From Mesocentrotus franciscanus (Eukaryota; Echinodermata; Echinoidea; Camarodonta; Strongylocentrotidae): 64,000 bases of DNA. The translations under genes were made by a program, and so were the position numbers. The notes beneath the pieces were generated by a model, which made no database searches, was not told the DNA's origin, and was given only the letters and a program-made list of their open reading frames with translations. Every line of letters begins with the position of its first letter. Position 1 is the stretch's first letter. Shown here piece by piece: positions 51,201 to 61,200 of the stretch. The stretch lies in the NCBI GenBank assembly GCA_037976565.1, contig CP137675.1, positions 16,974,992-17,038,991 of the forward strand, written 5' to 3'.

Positions 51201-54200
51201 CCTTTTTATCAGAATCTTCTGAAAGCATGGATAGATATGAAAGAATATGTTAAAACAGAAGAGAGATACAAAGGAAATGAAATATTGTATAATAATAATT
51301 TTATTCAACTAGAAGGTCAAACTTTATTTGAGGAAAATTTGTTTAAAAAAAATATATATCGACTTCATCACATATGCGATGAACAAGGGTTATTAAAAAG
51401 ATGCATATTTTATTGCCATTGGTTTAAGTAAGGAAGAAATTACAAAAGTTAACAAAATCTATTCAATAATTCCTCACGAATGGAAACAGAATGTTCAGCC
51501 TGCAAGAAAGTCCATCCACTGTGGCCTTAGTTTAGAATTAATATTTGCAAAGAAGGTTTTTAAATTTGAAGAAATAACTGCAGAGATGGTGTACAAAAGT
51601 CAAATCAAGAAGAATGCAGAAATCAGCTCAGCATTTCATAACTTAATGGAACTTTATAATTTTACAACTAAAGAAGTGGAAAAGATTTTTGTTCAACCAA
51701 GGTTGTGCACATTAAACAGTAAACTGAGAGAATTTCAGTTTAAACTTTTGCATAGAATAGTTTAAACAAACCATCATTTGCATAGATTTAAATTTCGTAC
51801 AAACGGTTTGTGTTCGTATTGCAATATTTTGGAGGAAACCTATCAACATGTATTTTTTAAATGTAATATAATAAAAAGGTTCTGGGAAAAATGTGCTGAT
51901 AAACTCAATTTACCAAATCTAAAGAAACTGTCGTGGAAAGAAATTCATATTGGAATAGATGGGAGTACATGTTGTAATATGAAATCGGAGCAATTACTAA
52001 ACCACATTCTGATTTTGATTAAATTGATGATTTTTAATAGCAGAGAGAAGGGGAAGCCTCCAAATGTAGATTAAGTAAAAGATAAAATTCTCGAAAATAG
52101 AAAAGAGGAAAGAAAACTTGCAAAGGAAAGGGATACTCTTTCAATTCACTTTAAAGAAATGGGAGACCTTGGAAAGTTTTGTGTAATATAAATTAACTTA
52201 AAAAAAAGCAACTTCCCAACCCTCTATCCCAGCAGTATTTCTTTGCTTTATGTTTATACAATGTATTTGTTTGTTTGTTTGTTTGTTTGTTTATTCTGGA
52301 CTAGGTGTTTTTTTTTGGGGGGGAGGGGTTGTTTTTGGTTGTTTTTGGTTGTTTTTTAATCTTTATCTCTCTCTTTCGGGGAGTTTGTCTCTTTTCAGAG
52401 GTAGTACTTTTTAAACAATATTTTGACAGACTGTAATATTTCATGTACAAGCATTTATTTATTTTTGTTTAATTCAACAGATATTCTTTTTTTTTCTTCA
52501 AAGAAGCACAAAATGAACATGAAATGACTAAGTATTTTATCATTACTATTATTACTATTATTGTTTTAAACGAATAAGGAAATGTATGAAAGAGTTGTTT
52601 TGTTTAGCAATTGATGTTAAGAATAATACTTTTGAATTGTATTTTGATTATTCTGAGCTGTATTTTGATTGTAATGATGTAAATTTCATGATTTCGATTA
52701 TATTTATCGCCTCTGGTATTGAGAAAATAAAACACCTTATAAATATTAAAAAAACAAGGACACAATAACGTGCTGATCTAATCACATTTTCTTCGTACCG
52801 GTATATTGATACTAATTAAGTTAATCGCTTCTAGAATTGGTAGTAACATGTGACTGCGACACGTGCAGCTCTTGACAGTCCGTTTGAAACGGCAAATAAA
52901 ATTAATGTTTTAAGTATCATGTGCAATACAGTACTTTGGCAAATGACACTGGGTCTGCAGGGGGAAGTTAAAGAAATGCGGAATGCATTGACTTCGAAAT
53001 AAGCCTTTAGCCTTCTTGAGTGTCTGAGATGAACTGAACGCTGATCAAAAATGAGTACTGTACCATCAGCTGACGATACTATTTTTTGCAACCACTCAAT
53101 TCACGAGTCATCTTGGATCCCTGTTCGAACAGGTCGATCTGCTCGGTTCGAGATTGTGTAGAGATCGTGTTTACGTCTAGTTGGTCTAGTAGGGATCGCG
53201 TTGGGATTGTATGTAGATCGGAATGATCGAGAAGAGATCGAAGGTGTGGTCGACTATACGTCGTGCAGGAGTCGTGAATGGTCGAATGTGGGTCGTCAAT
53301 GGTCGAATAGCGATCGGGAAGAGCTTATGTTTAGGCATGTGGTCGGGATTGGTCGGGGGAAAATGGGTGATCGGGCTTGATTGGGCTTGGTCGGGTTGGT
53401 TTGATCGGCAGTGGGAACCCACCAGCGATGTTTAGCGACAATGAGCAACATTTGAGCGAATGTTTGCTAAAGTGTTTGCGAAAGGCAGTTGGCGACTATT
53501 AGCGACTGTAAGCAAATGTTAGCGACTGTTTTTGCGAAGATTAGCAACTATTTGCCAATCCTTTGCCACTATTTGTGAATGTTTGGGACCTTTTGCTAAC
53601 TCCTGGTACTCAATGGGTCGATTTTTTTATATAGGAACCATATAGTAACGTGGTCGCTAGCATTGGCGAATCAAAAAGAACTTCAGCGACACCGTCTTAC
53701 AACCGTTTGCAAAGGCTTGCAACTGTATGCGGAAAAATAAATTCGCAAAGAAATTTTGAACATGTTAAACATTTCTCGGCGACAAGAAAAACTGTTTACG
53801 ACAATGAAAACTGCTTGCAAACTTTCTTGCAACCTTTTACAACCTTTTACAAACCCTGGCGAAACCCCAAATTCGCTACGTTCGTAAGCATTCGCCGCTC
53901 AGTGAGATAGGCCCTTTAAGTTTTGAGATGCGTTAAGATAAAGGGACAAAATATTCAGACGACCCATGTACGCACAAAGTAAATGAATGAATGAATTCTG
54001 ATATTTTGTTTTATTGTAATAGTTTTCTTCGATTTATCCGGGTGATTAGGCTGGTTAAAAATCAATTCAGTGCATTAATAGTAAATTCAATCATTTAGGT
54101 TCAAATCAATGCGTAATTTTCTCGATTATAAGCTGCTAATTGCTGTTTATTCACTATGAACATGAAGGACAAAGAAAGAGAACAAAATATACAATTCCTC

Positions 54201-55184
54201 ATTCTACCCTCAACAATTGCTGTGGTAGACAAAGGAACATCCTTTCACTGCTATTATGTAAAATAAGTAGAACAGGAGAATATGCATGTGACACCTGTTC
54301 TACACATTTTTACATAATAGCTGTGAAGGGATGTTCCTTTGTCTACCACAGCAAATGTGAGGGTAGAATGAGGAATTGTATATTTTGTCCTCTTTCTTTG
54401 TCCGTCATGTTCATAGTGATTATTATTGCTTAACTCCGAAAAGACCATTTCTATAACGTATCAAATGTAATGCACACATCTTTGTTAAGTGCCTCGTTAC
54501 AAATTATTTCACTCACCTGTTACGAATAATTGTAGTTCATAAGTCAGAATGCGAATTGCATACATAAGCTGTTGCTAGGTAGGACAAGCTATAATGTTTG
54601 TCCTACCTAGCAACAACTATAGTGTATGCTATTCGCCACCTGACTCCTGAAATACAATTGTTCGTAACAGGTGAATGACATAATTTGTAACGAGGCACTT
54701 AACAAAGATGTGTGCATTAAATTTTTATTTCATTACGAAAACGGTCTATTGCTTGACTGATGACACCCACCTCACAGCACGTATTATCACACACGTTGAC
54801 ACAGGTGGTAGCGGTGTGTGGACTATGTCGTGTGTACTCAGATTCGAACCCTTTACCTAGAAGATGCTCAATGATGATACCAATCTCCTGAAGAGTCACT
54901 TTACTCTCATGTTTCTGTAAAAAAAAAAAAAAATCAATTGTATAATTAATCTCGGCTTGAGATTTGTCCTTGTTCCAAAATGTAACTGGATATTGTCAAC
55001 GGGCCCTCTACGAGTTTGTCTATCTGATTCTCACCGCCCCCCCCCCTCCCTCTCTCTTTCTCTCAAAATATGTCAACATGATAAATAAAATTAAAAAAAA
55101 TACCCATATTTCGGATGATATGTAATGTTTATACCTACTTGCATGGCTACTGTCACTATTTCCAGGAGTACTATACCATGTATT

Positions 55185-55261
<77 letters not shown>

Positions 55262-58200
55262 GTCTTTCTTTCTCTTTCTGTGGGGTGTATAATATAATAT
55301 CTTTGGACCGCCTAAGGGAGTTATATGAATATGAATTATAAATTCCTTGCAATCTAAAAAATGTATATTTTACCCCTTTCAGTTACATTAGACAACCGTG
55401 ATTACACTTTGGTATATAACATTGTAATCAAATTTCCCTAAAAATGTACCCTACCCTATGTTTTGCTTATGATAATGTGACGGGGGGGGCTCCTTATCCA
55501 CTGAAGTGACGCCCCTGTTTGTTAAAAAGACTTTAATGAATCTGAACCATACATTGTAGTTGTCTCTATCTAGTTCAAGTGCAAATACATGCCTCCGTTG
55601 GCAAACAAGTTCACTACCTGGACTGTTTCAGTGTTGCGCGCCCAATTGAGAAAATAACACACCCTCAACGCTAAAGCGGGGACGACCGACACGTGGACTG
55701 CCACGGTGACATCCAATGTGACGTAAGGCACTGCCGGGCACGGGCCAGTGCCTTGAAAGAATGGCAAGGCAGTCCACTACGTCGACGTGCGAATCTGCCT
55801 ATTTGCCTTTGACTGCAACGTGTGCCATTCTTTCAAGGCACTGGCCCGTGCCCGGCAGTGCCTTAAAAGGACGTCACATTACCTTAAAAGGATGTCACCG
55901 TGGCAGTCCACGTTCTCGTCGTGTAAATCTAAAAGTCTCTATTCTTACCCTCACACGACGGGTATATTTTCGGGGGTCGCGCAATCTGCGTGGGGTGCGT
56001 GTAAGGGAGGAGAACATAGATGATTGAAGAATAAACAAAATATATAAAAACGGACAGAATATGGACGATTTACATACCTGTATCTGCCTGAGTCTGATCA
56101 TACCGCTATTGATATTGGCATACCGAGACAGTGACGATAGCGATGGAAACGGGTCACTTTCCTTTAAGGAAAAAATGAGAATTTTCATGATCTATTAGAT
56201 TTGTATATAAAAATACATCATAACAAGTGGCAGAACGAGTAATACATCAGACAAAAGTGCCCCTTTTATACGAAAGTGGACCCATTCTCTTATACTTTAA
56301 CCAGCGACAATGAAAGATAAATGAACGCCCGAAAGTTTTGCTGTATTAAATGCAATTTGTACTTCACTACCGTAGCATTTAGTAGGACCTTATCTATTTT
56401 ATTCGTCAAAAGAAGGGAGGGATTTCTTGCAGTCTAGTGAATTTAATTTGACCATCCTCCTTCAGAAGAACCTCTTATCTTTTACATGTTTTATATGAGT
56501 CCACTTCTAAATGAATTCTACCGACTGCCCCTCCATGATAGGTTTTTTTTTACGAAAAGTAGATTCCTTCTGTAAATTGTATAACTTTTCTCTCAGTGCT
56601 TCTCTTTGTAATAGACTATATTCTTATATTTACCAGCGTGTTATACAGCGACTCTAGCCGTTCTTTGGTGAGGAATTTCTGCATGAAGAGGCCCTGTTCG
56701 AGGAGAAGTTTGACAAACTTTACTCGGTTCTTCTTTAGAGCAATGTCCATGGCTTCCTCTAGCGCCGATTCCTGTCATCGAGAGACAGTGGGGTTTAAAT
56801 TATTCATTATCAAATTGGATTATTCACATAAAACAGTCGCATATCCACAAAGTGGTAATTAGGGGTGGGATACGGATGATAGGGGTTGAGGGAAAGTAAT
56901 GCATCTGGGTAGCCTCGCGTGCTGTAGACCCATTACACGATTTGATGACCCCCACCTTGTACGACTTGGTGAGAATTCCAAAATGAAAGTATCCGATTTA
57001 AAGAAAAATCTTAATGATTAATTTAATTAATTATTCGTGATGATTAAAACATATGTTTTTGTTTTGTTGTGTTTTTGCTTTATTTCGTTTTTTTTTGTTA
57101 GCTTACGTCGACTGGTGTCCAGTGAGTTGAATAGTGAGTAATGTGTCGTGGTCGAGTGGATACGTCGCCAGAACGTGGATCACATGGTTCGCGGTTCGAG
57201 TCCCGCCGAGGCACTACTGTCCTCATTTGGCAATACATTAAAATACATTTGCCACACTCGACCCAGGTGAGGCAAATGGGTACCAGAAGGAATTATTTCA
57301 TTGAAATGCTAGAGCGCCATTATGGCATAAAACCCTTGCATGATTACCACCTTGTGGATATGCCACTGTTTTATGCCATTATGGCAGCCATGCTAAAACT
57401 GGAGTAATAATTGTGGAGCGCCAAGAGTGTCAAGTCAAACAGACATGAGCGCTATACAAGAACCCACTATTATCATTATTATTATCATTATTATTGATAT
57501 TATTAGTCATTTCCTGTTTCCTTACCTCCCATCGAGAGATTTCCTTGAAGATATGTTCTTCGGCAAAGTCAACTCGGTTCCAGATTAATGATAGCTTCAG
57601 TTGTTCAAGAGCTGAGAGGTTGCTCGCTGTTATCAAAACACACAACGATGAATTAGTACTAAAATGATAAATCAATGTGATTTGAGTTGTGTATAACCTA
57701 GTCAGAAATGGAAGGCAGTTATAATTATGTTAATCTATATGTTGGGGCTCATTTTCCCGACGTTACATTATAATCAGATAAGGAGGTATAGGTAGAATTT
57801 ATTTATTGATTTCATTTGAATAATTTTATTTTTTGGAATATGAAGACTACTCCCTTGAACAATCGAAACAGTGTCTTTACTAGTGAAGAACTAGTGTAAG
57901 TGTAAGAGATTCAAACTCGGAGCCTTTGAAAAGCCATCCCAACAAAGGCATGAAACGGGCTAAAAATCCAGCTGAAACGCGAAAGAGGGCGCCTTGAAAA
58001 GAATATCGATGAAACCTATTTTTTTGTTAGGTTGACGTACAAGCATGGCTATACGACATTTACTCCTACGACAACTGCTCCGCGTCATTTTCCTACATCA
58101 AACATGGACACAACGATCTACAAAACCCCAACCCAACTCTAAACTAAAATCCGATGGCAACCCTAACTCTAACCCTATAGACGAAGTAAAGCCCGGACCA

Positions 58201-61200
58201 ATTATTGTCGGGTCGTCACAATCATCGACAGTGATCAGTGATTCACCGTCATTTTTGTTGTAGTCGTGTGATTTAACGACATGATCGTCTTACCTTTCAG
58301 AAGAGCGGATAAGATGGCCGAATCGATGTCGACATTGTTATCAGACTCCACGCTGAAGATTGTTATCTAAATAGAATCGTACAAGATAAATCATTACTTT
58401 CATCAAATTACCTGATACGATGGGAAGGGGTCCGCAGACTTAAAACAAACAAAAATTGTCTCTGTTGACCTTGGATTTAATAACCAGCATGCATCAAATA
58501 GGACTAACTACCATGGTATTTATCGTTTATAATACTGTCAACATACCAATTGAAAGATTCACAGACTTTGATAATTGTCCATATTCAAAGATTAACATGA
58601 TCATGATGTATGAGTGTAACACTTGAAATTATCAAATGTATCCAGAAATTTTAAATGGGGGTGGGGGGCTTCGTCACACCGTTTTATGATAGATGGGCGT
58701 AATTATCCAAAACAAAATCAATCTAGGCCCTGTTTCATAAAACGTGTGATCTATAAGAAGTTGCAATAACTGTTATAAGCTACTGAAATCGAGGCATTTG
58801 ATTGGCTGAGAGCAAATTTGTCATAGAAAATTAGCGTTTATTATTGATAACAAGTTTTATGAAACAGGGCCCAGATGCTTGGCATGGGTATGATACATAC
58901 AAATGGCTTCTGTTTGATGACCTCTAGTAGTTGTTTGAGTAGAAGACTATGAGCGCTCTTCTCACGGGGGAATGCCGCAGAGATCCTCTTCTTTAACTGC
59001 TCCTGAGCTTCATATGATATTTGCCTAAAGAGAGTGGGGAACGAAAATTTCAAAAATTGCAAACACACATTTCTTTCATTATTGTGACTGAAACGTATAT
59101 CATAGTGGACATAGGTCTTGGAAAGTGTACATAATTAAAAGGTTTATCACATTTTCATATTTTTGTGTTGAGTCATTAACATGATTAAATACAGAACAAT
59201 TTTTTTTTTTTTTTGGGGGCAAATCATGGGAGGGGGTAGCAATCGCTCCACTGACCCCTAATTCTCCACTGCTTGTATATTTATTAGGATATGTCGAAGA
59301 AAACAATAATCACGAAAGTTTGATTGAGTCCTACAAAATGGATTCCTTGAAAATTACAATACAAAGTCGTTTTACACCATTCACAAAAAAAATCCAGCTA
59401 CAAACAGTTGCGTATGGAAATTGCGTATTAGTTCTGGATTGTCTAACAAAACATGTAAACAAACAAACAAACAATCACCGTACCCTGGTTTAGATGAGCT
59501 GTTCCTGTAAGCAAAGGCGATGAGATCTGCTGCCCGTCCACTGCCCTCTGCGATGACTACTGGTATAGGTGGGTCATGCGTGACGTTCTCGAGAACCACC
59601 TTAATGGTGTTTACACCACCCTCTAGGCAAACACAGACTGCTGGCACTGGTCGATCACCTGGTCAAATGATAATATTAATAAGTCACAATCATAAGTGGA
59701 TTTATAAAGCGCTTTTTTAAGGATACAAAGTTCTGAACACTATCTTTACTCCCGACTTTAGCCAACTTTCATGAGAAGGCGTTCAACATTCAAAGAATTT
59801 CTTTCTTCAACTAGGTACCCACTTACTTCACCCGAGAGTGGCAAATGTAAGTTTAATGTTTTACCAAAGGAGATTAGTACCCTGACAGGGATTTACATTG
59901 TGCCATACCGCCCATAGTCCATTAGTCCATTAGACTCCGAAACCACTGATTCCTATTCAACATTCCTTTCAGAAAACTCCATACGCGCTACTTTTTGTTG
60001 TAAAATAAATTGTTTTCATAAGCCTTTCATTAAAAAAACGTTGCGATTATGTTCATCCCAACTCCAAAAATTGCACGCAAGTCTTGATACGCGAAGCTGA
60101 TTAGTCAAAGCTTGACAGTACAGTTTGATTTTATGAGTTGTTTTTTCCTCACATCTCTTGATGCAAAAGACACCTGCTTCGACCACCTTCAGAAATGTCA
60201 AGGAATACAAGGACAGGTATAGCCAGACATGCAGACAGACAGGAAACGAGGTGAGAGGGTGATGAACTTACTATTTGCATCAATTCTCTTGCTCGAGATG
60301 AGTTTCTCAAGTTTTGATCGTAGTGAAATCTCGACACCAAACTTTCCCACGGAGCCATCGTCGACGAGAATGAAATGGGTATGGTTAGGATCCAATGATG
60401 CACCAGAAGCACGATCTGAACTCGTCAATCGGTAATGCTTGATTCGTGGCTAGAAGAGGTTGAGAAAAGTACAGATTTAAGCAATCAGCAGAGAGGAATT
60501 ATATCGGTTCAGTTCAGTTCACTATATTCGATAATTTCATTAAAAATATACAAAGGTAAACAACTGAATATATAAAAGTTGCAAAATGATATCAATATGT
60601 AACATGAAAATAACATAAGCGGAGAAGACAAGAAGAAAAAGAAATAAAATGAAACATGTACATCAATGAAAGTATTTGGAGATAAGACAAAAAGGCCGGG
60701 CCTTATCTAAAAGTCTGTCTCAAGTGATTTCCTAAGATTAGACATGCTCATCTTCTTCACTCAAATCCTTCTTTAAATTTCGTCCACCATGACTCCTTGA
60801 TTTGAAAGGTTAAACTGAATATCGGGTCCTGAATCAAGATTAGTCCCTCGGAGAGAACTTAAAGCTGTCGGTCCTCTGGTTGCTTACTTACAAGCATAAA
60901 CATGCTTTCTTAGCAGTCAGGTAAAACAAACCATCAAACCAAACCAAACGTATGAATTTCGTAAGAGTCTATTAAAACAAGACATCTCCGATGATCAGGG
61001 TTTCAGGATCCATGAGATCGACCTCTCGCTCGACGTGTGCTCCTTTAAGCAACTATTTTGGAAGGTTGAAAAGACCGAAGGTCCACTAGACAGAAAACTT
61101 TTTAAAGATCGAAACACTGGCCAAGGTGACGTTCGGCTTCATGGGCATTCGGTCTCGCGGACCCTTGGTTATCTGAAGCTGTAGCAATCGAGACAAATCT

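Larger units (their letters stand above)
48279..53914. mobile_element. Outer foldback element (TAGCGACT-rich), intron 11
   Basis: The ends GGCCCATCTCACTGAGCAGCG AATGCTTACGAACG and, in reverse complement, GGGCCTATCTCACTGAGCGG form terminal repeats of about 48 bp with few mismatches. The remaining interior (48330-48372 and 53424-53880) is full of AGCGACT, TTGCGAA and TTGCAAAC words. A second foldback element and a LINE were inserted into it. No target duplication is clear. Confidence 0.75.
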
